Positions 18,096-27,214 of a stretch of DNA of 64,000 bases are shown here, piece by piece. Position 1 is the stretch's first letter. Each line of letters starts with the position of its first letter. The stretch comes from UBA10438 sp044238605. Its GTDB lineage: Bacteria; Bacteroidota; Ignavibacteria; Kapaibacteriales; Kapaibacteriaceae. The stretch lies in NCBI GenBank assembly GCA_044238605.1, contig JBIICY010000001.1:434001-498000 (forward strand). The letters run 5' to 3'. Below the pieces are notes generated by a model. The model was not told the DNA's origin, made no database searches, and saw nothing but the letters and a program-made list of their open reading frames with translations. Both the position numbers and the translations under genes were made by a program.

Positions 18096-19385
18096 CTACG
18101 CCGATAGCACACGCCTTGCGTTTAGCTTCAGGTAGAGTGTTGAGGCTATACGGCCAGCCGACATCGCAATAGCTCCGGCCAGAGCACCATTCATGTCCGT
18201 AAAGCTCACCAACATGATCATCACTAGCGTGATACCAGCAACCTCCAGAGCAGTTGATATCGTTACTTTGATGTTTTGTCGGCCAGTGATAAGTACCGAC
18301 CTATACAGTGAGTACGCAACAGCAATAGCAGGCAGCGGTATGATGAAAATCGTTGGCCACACCGCAAAATCAGCTAGGCGCTGATCGAGTCCATATAGCA
18401 GGATAAAGACATCGTCGATGAGCGGCGTCGTGGCCAGCAAGGACAACACCGCACTAGTCCAGATCACCGTCCAGATGGCCACTTTCCTCACTACGGCATA
18501 GTTCTGCAGCTTCTCCCCGATAAGAGCAACACCAACTTCCTGATACGAAAAGCCGAAGCTTCTAAACAGAAACACAAAGGAGTCAACCACCGGCAGCACG
18601 GCCAGCGAGGCTATCGGGTCCGGCGAATGAACCATAAAAAACGACAACGTTGGCGTTACGAGGAAGGCAATAATCGACGTAGCTGCAAGGGGCAGCCAGA
18701 ATGTAGAGATCTCTGCATTTGTGAGCGGCAATGCATCTTGATGCGGACGCTGTCTGTATTCACGAATGATTGGCTGACACATAATCCGGACCGCCACAGC
18801 CTCGAACAGTACGCCGGTTGTGAGTGCAAGCGCACCGATAATCACACCTTCAACGTGCAGGATCTGAGAATACAGTAATGCGCTGAGCACAACCACGGCG
18901 AGCCGCACGATCGTGCCGTAGGCAACTACCTTCGTGCGTCCGTTGCGTATAAGGAGCCCTTGGTATAACCGCCTATAGCCAATGGCAGCCGGCCACGGCA
19001 CCAGCACCATAATGGCCAGCTGCATACGCCATGATACCTCGGCTGGCAGCCCCATTATATCTGTGGCTACAGCAGAAAACACCCATGGAACACATACCAG
19101 CAGCATACCGGCAGTTACAAATGCGTTTACCTTATGCGTAAACCTGCGTAGCTGGGTAAACGATGCCCAGTCACGCGATAAGGCCACCGACGTGCTTAGC
19201 AGATGAATCACCGGCGCTTCGATAAACATTGCTAGTGCAAAGGCCACGCCATGGGCTGCTAGGTTTAACTCTGCATTGGGCATGCGGGCTACAACAGAGG
19301 CCACCACTGGTCCCTCGATGGCCATCATAAGCCATGTAAAACTCAACGGTATCCAGAACCGTACAACGTCGCGTGTGGTGAGCAT
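18096..19385 (-). CDS. Multi-pass membrane protein of the MOP/MATE-like exporter superfamily
   Basis: 429 residues from the second in-frame ATG. The first ATG (19403) would share its bases with the start codon of the divergent gene, so I prefer the inner one. About 12 hydrophobic segments are spread along the chain with internal two-fold similarity in the manner of MOP flippases. The conserved patch YRRLYQGLLIRNGRTK recalls MATE-like and ANKH-like proteins. Substrate unknown; export or flipping of a small molecule across the inner membrane is the family-level inference. Confidence 0.65.
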   Translation of the reverse strand: MLTTRDVVRFWIPLSFTWLMMAIEGPVVASVVARMPNAELNLAAHGVAFALAMFIEAPVIHLLSTSVALSRDWASFTQLRRFTHKVNAFVTAGMLLVCVPWVFSAVATDIMGLPAEVSWRMQLAIMVLVPWPAAIGYRRLYQGLLIRNGRTKVVAYGTIVRLAVVVLSALLYSQILHVEGVIIGALALTTGVLFEAVAVRIMCQPIIREYRQRPHQDALPLTNAEISTFWLPLAATSIIAFLVTPTLSFFMVHSPDPIASLAVLPVVDSFVFLFRSFGFSYQEVGVALIGEKLQNYAVVRKVAIWTVIWTSAVLSLLATTPLIDDVFILLYGLDQRLADFAVWPTIFIIPLPAIAVAYSLYRSVLITGRQNIKVTISTALEVAGITLVMIMLVSFTDMNGALAGAIAMSAGRIASTLYLKLNARRVLSA

Positions 19386-19401
19386 TTCGCAAATTAGCCC
19401 C

Positions 19402-19914
19402 ATGGAATTTCATGAAGCGCAACCTGCTCCTCGAATTGTGCTCTATGTGGTACTCGGAGCCATGGTCTTTTCCGTGGTGTTTACCGGCGGAATAGTTGCC
19501 CTCTTCGAATACGACCAGCATCAATCAGACTCGTCGTCCTGGATTCCGATAGCCACACAGTTTCTCATCGCTGGCACCATCGCATTGGTCATGTGGTTTA
19601 CGCGCCTCAATGTTTGGATTTCGCACGAGGGCATTCGTCTCAAGATGCCGCCGTTTCATATCGGCAAAGGTCGCTTTATTCCGTGGCAAGACATAGCGTC
19701 CGTTACTCTGCGCAAGGTTAGCCCCTTTGGAGAATTTGGCGGCTGGGGCATACGGTGGGGATTTGGTAATGGCATGGGCTACGTCTGGAACGGCAAGCAG
19801 GGCATGGATCTTACCCTCAACAACGGCAAGCGTGTTATTGTAACGCTTATGGACATCGAAGGGGCTCGCGCAGCCCTAAAGCAGCATGGGGTTATGCTGC
19901 ACGAAACAATTTGA
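19402..19914 (+). CDS. Small inner-membrane protein with PH-like domain
   Basis: 170 residues. Two transmembrane helices (IVLYVVLGAMVFSVVFTGGIVAL and WIPIATQFLIAGTIALVMWF) are followed by a ~110-residue soluble part (ISHEGIRLKMPPFH, FIPWQDIASVTLRKV, LTLNNGKRVIVTLMD) with the strand pattern of bacterial PH-like membrane proteins. I cannot assign a function. The start was placed at the ATG that immediately precedes the conserved part; a longer frame upstream would run through the divergent gene. Confidence 0.65.
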   Translation: MEFHEAQPAPRIVLYVVLGAMVFSVVFTGGIVALFEYDQHQSDSSSWIPIATQFLIAGTIALVMWFTRLNVWISHEGIRLKMPPFHIGKGRFIPWQDIASVTLRKVSPFGEFGGWGIRWGFGNGMGYVWNGKQGMDLTLNNGKRVIVTLMDIEGARAALKQHGVMLHETI

Positions 19915-19950
19915 TAATGCCCATTTATTGACTGCTAACTGCCATGTAAC

Positions 19951-20026
19951 ACTCCGGTGAAAGCCCGTAGGTAGGTTCGCGTCCGAACTGCACAGAAATC
20001 CTACTCTTTCATTTATCTACCGGAGT
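19951..20026 (+). promoter_or_regulatory. Structured leader that pairs with the Shine-Dalgarno of the phoX-like gene
   Basis: The leader can fold into one long imperfect hairpin. ACTCCGGT (19951-19958) pairs with ACCGGAGT (20019-20026), GAAAG (19959-19963) with CTTTC (20006-20010), GTAGG (19967-19971) with CCTAC (20000-20004), and GTTCG (19975-19979) with CGAAC (19984-19988). The base helix contains GGAG (20022-20025), eight bases before the ATG at 20034, so folding would hide the ribosome-binding site. A TTTTT run follows the helix and could instead make it a weak terminator. I recognise no known riboswitch class. Pairings are seen; regulation is inferred. Confidence 0.6.
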
Positions 20027-20033
20027 TTTTCCA

Positions 20034-21878
20034 ATGTCGTTTCTACGCAATGCCATGCTGTGCTGCTTCACAGCTGGCGCACTTACTGCACAGGACTTCC
20101 CTGTGAAAATCGAGCCTGTAACCATGGTTCCATATCTGATGGGACGCGTGGTTGTTCCGCCATCACCACTGAAGTATCAGAACATCTTTGTTGGTGGTGT
20201 GGACTCTGTTGAAACATCAACGGGCCGCACGGTTGCCAAGCAATGGCACGACTACATCGGCTATGCCGCAGACCCAACAGGTCAGTCGCTCGGCTATGCT
20301 ATCGTAAACCATGAGATGATTGAAGCGAATGATAAGATCGGCGACGGCGGCGGCATGACGATGTTCAAACTCGGCAAGAAGGCAGACGGCACTGTCGAAG
20401 TTCTCGAGCAGACACTCGCCGATGGCCGCAAAGGCAAGTTCTTCAATGTAGACTTCAAGAACACTGTTGGCGAAACCGGCATGAACTGCGGTGGTATCTC
20501 TTGGAGCAACCGCGTTTGGACGGCTGAAGAATGGTATCAGACATCAAACTCAGGCATCAACGCGGCTGGCAAGGGTTTCCGCGACACCTCAGATTTTGAA
20601 ATCGGCAAGCTTCAGCCATCAGGCTTCGCAGGCCTGGACGGCAAGAAGATCAAGCGCTACGAGAATTTGAACTGGATGGTAGAAATCGATCCGGTAAACG
20701 CAAAGGCCGTTCGCAAGCAGTACAACTGGGGTCGTCAAGGTTTTGAGGCTGGCGTAGTGATGGATGATCAGAAAACTGTTTATCTGTTCGAAGACGGCGA
20801 AGCTGGCAAGTCTCTGTTCACAAAGTTTGTTGCTGACCAGCCGGGAGATTTCACAAAGGGCAAGCTCTACTTCTACAAGCAGAATAGCGGTCAGTTCACT
20901 GGTACATGGGTAGAGGTACCAAATGATCCAGTGACGAATTGGGATATCATGGTAGCACCTCACGAGTGGGCAAAGAAGCAAGGCATAACAGGCTTCACAC
21001 GTTTGGAGTGGGGTCAGATCAACAAGACCGACGGAAAGATCTACATCACGGAAACAGGTAACGACAAGCCAGGTGCGCGTTACAAAACAGCGATTACAGA
21101 AGGCTGGACGCTACCACAGCATACGTACGACCGTGCAACAGCACAAAAGGTTGCCATCGACAGCTCAGCATATGTTGATTACTACGGTCGCGTTCTGGTG
21201 TTTGATCCAGCAGACAACTCAGTAAAGTCGTTCCTTGAGGGCGGACCATCAATCACTGATGCACAAGCAGTACCTGGAAAGTATCCTGAAAAGCACTTCT
21301 CAAATCCTGACGGTATCGGATTCCTCTACCTGAATGGTAAAACATTTGCCGTTATCGAAGAAGACCTGAACGGTGTAAGCATGGGCCGTATGCCAAACAC
21401 TGGCATGAGGGGCACGAACTGCGAAGCATGGCTTCTCGATATGTCAAAGGAACCAACTATCGACAACCTGTATCGCTTGGCAATCTCGCAATATGGATCG
21501 GAGATCACTGGATTTGCCTCGTTTGATGACGGTAACGTTGTCCTGCTAAACGCACAACACCCTGATGCAGCAACTATCAGCGATGCCGCGGCGAAGAACT
21601 CTCTCACATTCGCGATCACAGGAATGAAGCAGCTGGTAAGCAGCATTGAACAGGAAGAATCTGATGACACAGCAAGCGGCATCCGCGTGTTTCCAAATCC
21701 TACGTCAAGCAGCTTGAATTTTACAACAGCTATTGATGCTGCTCTCTATGATGCTACAGGTGCTCGCGTTCGTGTTGTTCGTAACGCATCTACAATGGAC
21801 ATCAGCGACCTCGCACAGGGTACGTACTATGTTCGTTTTGCATCGGGCGATACACGTCAGGTTGTGATCCAGCGCTAA
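20034..21878 (+). CDS. PhoX-like (DUF839) alkaline phosphatase with T9SS C-terminal domain
   Basis: 614 residues with a short signal peptide ending LTAQ. PhoX-type landmarks are VNHEM (H93, E94) and NCGGISWSNRVWTAEEW (C152, E165), matching the family pattern NCAGG-x-T-PW-G-x(5)-CEE in which the Cys binds iron. PhoX enzymes release phosphate from organic esters using calcium and iron. The last ~75 residues (IRVFPNPTSSSLNF to DTRQVVIQR) form a Por-type sorting domain, so the enzyme is expected on the surface or outside the cell, not Tat-exported to the periplasm as in classical PhoX. It is preceded by a structured leader and followed by a strong terminator. Confidence 0.85.
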   Translation: MSFLRNAMLCCFTAGALTAQDFPVKIEPVTMVPYLMGRVVVPPSPLKYQNIFVGGVDSVETSTGRTVAKQWHDYIGYAADPTGQSLGYAIVNHEMIEANDKIGDGGGMTMFKLGKKADGTVEVLEQTLADGRKGKFFNVDFKNTVGETGMNCGGISWSNRVWTAEEWYQTSNSGINAAGKGFRDTSDFEIGKLQPSGFAGLDGKKIKRYENLNWMVEIDPVNAKAVRKQYNWGRQGFEAGVVMDDQKTVYLFEDGEAGKSLFTKFVADQPGDFTKGKLYFYKQNSGQFTGTWVEVPNDPVTNWDIMVAPHEWAKKQGITGFTRLEWGQINKTDGKIYITETGNDKPGARYKTAITEGWTLPQHTYDRATAQKVAIDSSAYVDYYGRVLVFDPADNSVKSFLEGGPSITDAQAVPGKYPEKHFSNPDGIGFLYLNGKTFAVIEEDLNGVSMGRMPNTGMRGTNCEAWLLDMSKEPTIDNLYRLAISQYGSEITGFASFDDGNVVLLNAQHPDAATISDAAAKNSLTFAITGMKQLVSSIEQEESDDTASGIRVFPNPTSSSLNFTTAIDAALYDATGARVRVVRNASTMDISDLAQGTYYVRFASGDTRQVVIQR

Positions 21879-21912
21879 GCAGCGCACACACCAGTAGTAC
21901 ACAATCATCAAG

Positions 21913-21944
21913 GGGATCGGGTTCATTGAACCCGGTCCCTTTTT
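21913..21944 (+). terminator. Rho-independent terminator after the phoX-like gene
   Basis: A 12-pair stem GGGATCGGGTTC (21913-21924) / GAACCCGGTCCC (21928-21939), with a loop of three and one T-G wobble, is followed by TTTTT. It separates the phosphatase from the peroxidase gene. Confidence 0.9.
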
Positions 21945-21966
21945 GTGCAAACAAGGAGACGACAAC

Positions 21967-23898
21967 ATGAGATTCTGGAGCTTACTACCCCTGTTTACAA
22001 TCGGATTGCTCTCGTTGGGTCGTATTGTTCACGACAACACTGCGAGTGTACATGAACAGAAGATTCAGTCAATACTAACTGAACAACTCTCGAAACTGCG
22101 TCAATCATCGGACGTTCTCAAGACTTCCGCAACATTGCCATTGGATGTGCAACGCATTGATAGAAGCTACCGAGAGCTTCGGCGCTCGTACAAATCGTTA
22201 GAAATGTTCATTGAGTACATCGATCCAACATTCGTTGCACAAATGCTTAACGGCGCTCCACTACCAAAGCTTGATGCGAAGTCCCAGTTTGTAGACATCC
22301 TAGAACCACATGGCCTGCAGGTGCTCGACGAGTTAATCGCGGCCTGCATTCAAGGTGAAGAGCTTGACACTGCAGAACTCATTACGGAAATCGACTATGT
22401 CGCCACGAGAATGAATGAATGTTGCGACATCATTCAACATTCAATTTGGACAGACCGAATGATTCTTGAGGCTTGCCGCACAGGTGTTATTCGTGTGATG
22501 GCCATGGGGCTTAGTGGGTTCGATAAACCTGGTACTGGACCCGGGATGAATGAATACGCGGGGTGGGCTGCGCTCTCATTAGATGTGCTGCGCATGTTTG
22601 AGAGTGATCTGTCGACTCAACAGCAGCGTGACTACTACAACCACGCTCGCGAGCTCTACAGATCTCTTCGCGACTCGGTATGCCCCCTCCCGGATTCGTC
22701 AATTGATAAGCTAGAGCTTATACGAACACATCTTGACCCGCTGTACAGCGCACTTGGAAGAATACACATCGAGCTTGGAATAGAGCTATCAACGGAGCTT
22801 GGTCCTGCTCAGCCGGTCCTCAACCCTCGCGGGATGAGTATGTTCTCCGAAACATTCTTCAATCCCTATGCTACAACCGGCATTCACTACAGCTCTGTTC
22901 GGCCCGAACTCGTAGATCTTGGCAAACTGTTGTTCTTCGACCCAATACTCTCGGCAAACGGCGAGCGCTCCTGCGCATCATGTCACGATCCGTCTAAGGC
23001 ATTCACTGATGGCAGAAAGACTTCCGTAGCGTATGATCAACAAGGGTACATCAGGCGAAACGCCCCTACGCTGATCAACTCCGTCTTTGCTCGCAGGTTC
23101 TTCTATGACTTACGTGCCCAACGTGTAAGCGACATCATCTCGCATGTTATCACCGACAGCATGGAGTTTAACAGCACGATGCTTGATGTGGTTGGACGCA
23201 TTCGCTCTTCATCCGAATACATCAGTCTTTTTGAACAAGTGTTTCAGTCCAAAGGTCCGTCCAGCGTAACTAACGCCAACATCAATCTTGCAATCGGTGG
23301 TTTTCTGTCCTCACTTGTGAGCTTTAACTCACGCATCGATCGCTATGCACGAGGAGAGAACGTTGCGATTTCCGAATCGGAACGACGCGGCATGAACATC
23401 TTTATGGGCAAGGGGCTTTGCGCTACATGCCACTTCCCTCCAACATTTGCAGGATACGTGCCTCCCGCCTTCATAGAATCAGAATCCGAAATCATCGGAG
23501 TACCAATGCATAAGGCAACATCAAACGCCGTAGCAGATCCTGACCAAGGGCGTGCGGGGGGGATCCTACGCGAGCATTCAGTGATCTATCAGGGATCATT
23601 CAAAACACCGACCGTTCGCAACGTCTCGTTTACAGCCCCCTACTTTCACAATGGTGCCTATTCAACTCTGGACGATGTTGTGGAGTTCTACAAACTCGGT
23701 GGCGGCAATGGCATTGGGCTCAATCTGCCGTATCAGACACTTCCCTTTGATAAGCTCGATCTTTCAGATCAGGATGCTGCCGACCTTGTTGCGTTTCTGC
23801 ATGCCCTTTCCGATCAAGTGTCTGTGAAGCCACCTGCAAGACTCCCTGCAGTAGGGATTGCTCCGTATCGATCAAGAACTGTTGGTGGAAGCTACTGA
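21967..23898 (+). CDS. Di-haem cytochrome c peroxidase / MauG-family protein
   Basis: 643 residues from the ATG preceded by GGAG. The N-terminus (MRFWSLLPLFTIGLLSLGRIV) is a signal peptide or anchor. Two haem c sites are visible: CASCH at C336-H340 and CATCH at C485-H489, in the order and spacing of bacterial di-haem peroxidases, with the C-terminal KTPTVRNVSFTAPYFHNGAY block. Residues 25 to about 280 form a helical domain absent from the classical ~330-residue enzymes and unknown to me. The enzyme would reduce peroxide or oxidise a protein partner in the periplasm. The terminator upstream means it has its own promoter, not identified. Confidence 0.88.
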   Translation: MRFWSLLPLFTIGLLSLGRIVHDNTASVHEQKIQSILTEQLSKLRQSSDVLKTSATLPLDVQRIDRSYRELRRSYKSLEMFIEYIDPTFVAQMLNGAPLPKLDAKSQFVDILEPHGLQVLDELIAACIQGEELDTAELITEIDYVATRMNECCDIIQHSIWTDRMILEACRTGVIRVMAMGLSGFDKPGTGPGMNEYAGWAALSLDVLRMFESDLSTQQQRDYYNHARELYRSLRDSVCPLPDSSIDKLELIRTHLDPLYSALGRIHIELGIELSTELGPAQPVLNPRGMSMFSETFFNPYATTGIHYSSVRPELVDLGKLLFFDPILSANGERSCASCHDPSKAFTDGRKTSVAYDQQGYIRRNAPTLINSVFARRFFYDLRAQRVSDIISHVITDSMEFNSTMLDVVGRIRSSSEYISLFEQVFQSKGPSSVTNANINLAIGGFLSSLVSFNSRIDRYARGENVAISESERRGMNIFMGKGLCATCHFPPTFAGYVPPAFIESESEIIGVPMHKATSNAVADPDQGRAGGILREHSVIYQGSFKTPTVRNVSFTAPYFHNGAYSTLDDVVEFYKLGGGNGIGLNLPYQTLPFDKLDLSDQDAADLVAFLHALSDQVSVKPPARLPAVGIAPYRSRTVGGSY

Positions 23899-23935
23899 GG
23901 AGTGCTGCCAGCATTGCGATTACATAACTTGCAGC

Positions 23936-25090
23936 ATGAAGCTGCTTTTCATCTGCATACTCACATGCTCGCTCTACATATCTGCAGTTGCCGCTGATAC
24001 GGTACGGATATGTTCATATAACATCCTCAAGTTCTCTCAGGCCAATGAAGCCGGACGAATCCCGCAGTTCAAGATGATCATGGATTCGATACGTCCAGAC
24101 ATCCTTGTGAATCAGGAGGTTGCAGATAACACCGCCGGTCCACGTTTTGTAAGTGAAGTGCTAACATGGGCGCCGTTTGCTGCTACGCCATATTCCAATG
24201 GACCCGACACAGACAACATGGTTGTTTACAACCAGGATAAGTTTGACTTGGTTGGGACACGTCGTATTCCGACTGAACTGCGAGACATCTTCGAGACCAC
24301 TCTTGCGCTACGCGTTGCGAACCCAACGTCGAATGACACTCTCGTTGTCTATTCCGTGCACCTTAAAGCACAAGACAACTCAGCCGATATGCAGCAGCGC
24401 GCACGCGAGATGAATGCGCTTGTGTCTAGCATGACGTCGAAACGCTTTGCGATTGTCTGTGGCGACTTTAACGTCTACTCCCCCAGTGAACCAGCTCTGC
24501 AGGCACTGATTGGTCCATCAGCAAAGCGCAGCTTTGTTGACCCTTTAGGAACATCGTGGCGCAGAAACGACGGAACCTATGCGTCGTTCTATACGCAGTG
24601 TACGCGCGCAACTACGATCAGCGGGTGCGGTGGAGGTGTGGATGGCGGGGTAGATGACCGGTTTGACTTTATTCTTCCCTCAACAGAACTCGCCCCACGA
24701 CTCATCAAGGGCTCCTACACGCATGTTGGGAACGATGGCGTGCCAAGGCTCAACAGCGGCATCGACAATCCCGTCAACAAGAAGTATTCACCAGAAATGG
24801 TTGATGCTCTCAAGTGCGGGTCGGACCACATGCCTCTATACGTTGACATGGTACTCGGCGACGTGCCTGCATCAGTTGACAACGCAGATGCTCAAGATCA
24901 TATCACCGTATACGATGGTGCCGTCATTGTGCCACCATCTGCACACACAACGTACGTCTATGCAATCGACGGCACACTCGTAAACACCGTTACTGAGAGC
25001 AGCATTGCCACGCGCATTGATGACCTACCCCATGGAGTCTATGCTGTTTACAACGGCCGTTCGACTAGGCTCGTTACAGTAGTACGCTGA
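23936..25090 (+). CDS. Secreted endonuclease/exonuclease/phosphatase (EEP) family protein
   Basis: 384 residues from the ATG that starts a clear signal peptide (MKLLFICILTCSLYISAVAA). EEP-fold landmarks are the metal-binding Glu in ILVNQEVAD, the block IVCGDFNVYSP and the catalytic pair in CGSDHMPLYVDM. The family covers DNase I-like nucleases, sphingomyelinases and phosphatases; the substrate is not decidable from sequence. The final ~70 residues (YDGAVIVPPSAHTTYVYAID to RLVTVVR) look like a shortened T9SS sorting domain. A frame extends upstream across the peroxidase stop but lacks support. Confidence 0.82.
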   Translation: MKLLFICILTCSLYISAVAADTVRICSYNILKFSQANEAGRIPQFKMIMDSIRPDILVNQEVADNTAGPRFVSEVLTWAPFAATPYSNGPDTDNMVVYNQDKFDLVGTRRIPTELRDIFETTLALRVANPTSNDTLVVYSVHLKAQDNSADMQQRAREMNALVSSMTSKRFAIVCGDFNVYSPSEPALQALIGPSAKRSFVDPLGTSWRRNDGTYASFYTQCTRATTISGCGGGVDGGVDDRFDFILPSTELAPRLIKGSYTHVGNDGVPRLNSGIDNPVNKKYSPEMVDALKCGSDHMPLYVDMVLGDVPASVDNADAQDHITVYDGAVIVPPSAHTTYVYAIDGTLVNTVTESSIATRIDDLPHGVYAVYNGRSTRLVTVVR

Positions 25091-25103
25091 GCATCCCGCA
25101 GAC

Positions 25104-26078
25104 TTACTGCTTTAGTAGCCAGGCAAAGACCAGCGGAGCAACAATTGTTGCATCAGACTCGATGATGAACTTTGGCGTATCGATATCCAGCTTGCCCCAT
25201 GTGATCTTCTCATTTGGCACAGCGCCGGAATACGACCCATACGATGTTGTGCTGTCGGAGATCTGACAGAAGTACGACCAAAACGGCACGTCGTGCCATT
25301 CGAGATCTTGATACATCATCGGAACAACGCAGATCGGGAAATCACCAGCGATACCACCACCGATTTGGAAGAAGCCCACACCCTTACCCGAAGAGTTCTG
25401 ACGGTACCAGTCTGAGAGCCAGATCATGTAGTCGATGCCGCTCTTCATCGTGGTTGATGTGAGCTCGCCCTTGATGCAGTATGACGCAAAAATGTTGCCC
25501 ATGGTAGAGTCTTCCCAGCCTGGACAAATGATCGGCAGATTCTTCTCTGCCGCAGCAAGCATCCACGAGTTCTTTGGATCGATTTCGTAGTACTGCTCCA
25601 TTTCGCCGCTTAACAGCATCTTGTACATGTACTCATGAGGGAAGTATCGTTCCCCTGCATCTTCGGCATTCTTCCACTGCTTGTGGATGTGCTTCTGAAT
25701 GCGGCGGAATGCTTCTTCTTCTGGAATGCAGGTGTCTGTTACGCGGTTAAAGCCCCCTTCAAGAAGCTCCCACTCATCCTTTGGCGAAAGGTCGCGGTAA
25801 TTCGGCACGCGCTTGTAGTGCGAGTGCGCCACAAGGTTCATGATGTCTTCTTCCAGGTTCGCACCTGTACAGGAGATGATCTGCACCTTGTCCTGACGGA
25901 TCATCTCCGCCAGCGAGATCCCAAGCTCGGCCGTGCTCATGGCACCAGCCAGCGTAATCATCATCTTGCCGTCAGCGGCAAGGTGTGCTTCATACCCCTT
26001 TGCAGCGTCGACCAGGGCCGCCGCATTGAAATGGAGGTAGTTCTTTTCGATAAACTGTGAGATTGGTCCGCGTTCCAT
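25104..26078 (-). CDS. Deoxyhypusine synthase-like protein
   Basis: 324 residues; the start is fixed by AAGGAG seven bases before the ATG. The chain matches the deoxyhypusine synthase family along its length: MITLAGAMSTAELG and IISCTGANLEEDIMN (NAD region), IICPGWEDSTMGNIF, and the catalytic lysine K296 in ITWGKLD, with SGAVPNEK before it. In eukaryotes and archaea this enzyme modifies eIF5A; bacterial homologues have been linked to polyamine chemistry such as homospermidine, and many have no known substrate. The gene is divergent from the AI-2E transporter gene over a 47-base gap. Confidence 0.87.
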   Translation of the reverse strand: MERGPISQFIEKNYLHFNAAALVDAAKGYEAHLAADGKMMITLAGAMSTAELGISLAEMIRQDKVQIISCTGANLEEDIMNLVAHSHYKRVPNYRDLSPKDEWELLEGGFNRVTDTCIPEEEAFRRIQKHIHKQWKNAEDAGERYFPHEYMYKMLLSGEMEQYYEIDPKNSWMLAAAEKNLPIICPGWEDSTMGNIFASYCIKGELTSTTMKSGIDYMIWLSDWYRQNSSGKGVGFFQIGGGIAGDFPICVVPMMYQDLEWHDVPFWSYFCQISDSTTSYGSYSGAVPNEKITWGKLDIDTPKFIIESDATIVAPLVFAWLLKQ

Positions 26079-26125
26079 GGGGTTCTCCTTACGAATGGAG
26101 GGCAAAAATACCCCTATTTTGCAGG

Positions 26126-27214
26126 ATGACACAATATTCCTCCTGGCAACGTACAGGCGCTGTATCCACAACGCTGTTGGCCGTGATTGCTGTAGGACTG
26201 GTTCTAAAACATCTGAGCGGAATTTTGATTCCGTTTGTGCTCGCAGGCTTCTTGTCAATCCTGTTCAAACCAGTCGTTGAAGGGCTCCGCGCCAAGGGCC
26301 TTCCACGGGTTATTGGGCTAACGATTGTACTTGGCATTACCAGTGTTGGGTTCTGGACGTTTTATCAAATCGCTACTGCCGGCGCTGAGTCGTTCAGCGA
26401 ACGTTCAGACTTCTATACCCAACAGCTCAACTACCTTCTCAAAAATGCCGGCAAGTTTGTTGGTCCATTCATTGGTGATGGACACGGGGCTTTATCATGG
26501 TCAGACGTTGTTTCTGTTGAGGGCGTTACTGCATTCGCAACCCAGCAGCTTACGGGCATTCTAACGCTACTTAGCGATGGCATGATGGTGCTGTTATACC
26601 TGCTCTTTATGCTGCTTGCTGGCGACTCCCTTCCACAAAAAATCCGCATCGGTTTTGCAGGTAAGGACGAAGACCGCTTGGTAGGGATCTTGGTAGAACT
26701 GCACACGAAGATTCGTAAGTATCTACAGGTAAAGACGGCATTTAACATCTTTAACGGCTTCGCCACCTGGGTTGTGCTCCTGACGTTTGGAGTTGACTTT
26801 GCAGCACTGTTCGGCCTCATTGCATTTGCTCTGCACTACATTCCCAACATCGGGTCGATTCTTTCAACTGTTCTTCCCGTAGCCCTGTATCTCGTTCAAA
26901 CAGGAGATGCAGCGAGCACGATAATTCTGCTCGTGGTTCTTACCGTAGTGCAGAACGTGATCGGCAATGTCCTTGAACCAAAGGTTATGGGCGTGCAGCT
27001 AAAGCTAAGCCCCGTTGTGGTGCTGTTTTCATTGCTGTTCTGGGGATGGATGTGGGGAGTGGTTGGCATGATTCTCTCAATACCGATCGTTGCCGTTATC
27101 AAGGTTATCCTTGAGTCCTTCCCAAACACCCATCCGCTTTCCGTGCTTATGGGCAACGGAGAGGATCCACGCATTACTCATGCTTCAGAAAACCAGCCGA
27201 CACATGCACGTTGA
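26126..27214 (+). CDS. AI-2E family transporter (PerM/TqsA-like)
   Basis: 362 residues with about eight transmembrane helices. Family landmarks are the N-terminal ILIPFVLAGFLSILFKPVVEGL, the middle soluble stretch, and the C-terminal ALFGLIAFALHYIPNIGSILSTVLPV and NVLEPKVMGVQLKLSPVVVLFSLLFWG. Family members include the AI-2 exporter TqsA and Na+/H+ antiporters, so the substrate is open. I chose the ATG at 26126 because an upstream extension would run into the divergent gene. Its stop overlaps the following ABC ATPase gene by 11 bases. Confidence 0.88.
   Translation: MTQYSSWQRTGAVSTTLLAVIAVGLVLKHLSGILIPFVLAGFLSILFKPVVEGLRAKGLPRVIGLTIVLGITSVGFWTFYQIATAGAESFSERSDFYTQQLNYLLKNAGKFVGPFIGDGHGALSWSDVVSVEGVTAFATQQLTGILTLLSDGMMVLLYLLFMLLAGDSLPQKIRIGFAGKDEDRLVGILVELHTKIRKYLQVKTAFNIFNGFATWVVLLTFGVDFAALFGLIAFALHYIPNIGSILSTVLPVALYLVQTGDAASTIILLVVLTVVQNVIGNVLEPKVMGVQLKLSPVVVLFSLLFWGWMWGVVGMILSIPIVAVIKVILESFPNTHPLSVLMGNGEDPRITHASENQPTHAR

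Noticed and set aside
19951..20026. Cobalamin riboswitch in the phoX leader (CCGGTGAAAG looked similar)
   Set aside because: No B12 box or adjacent conserved core; the length is too short.
26057..26125. Longer N-terminus for the AI-2E transporter
   Set aside because: It would run through the divergent start and Shine-Dalgarno of the deoxyhypusine synthase-like gene; the ATG at 26126 fits the family.
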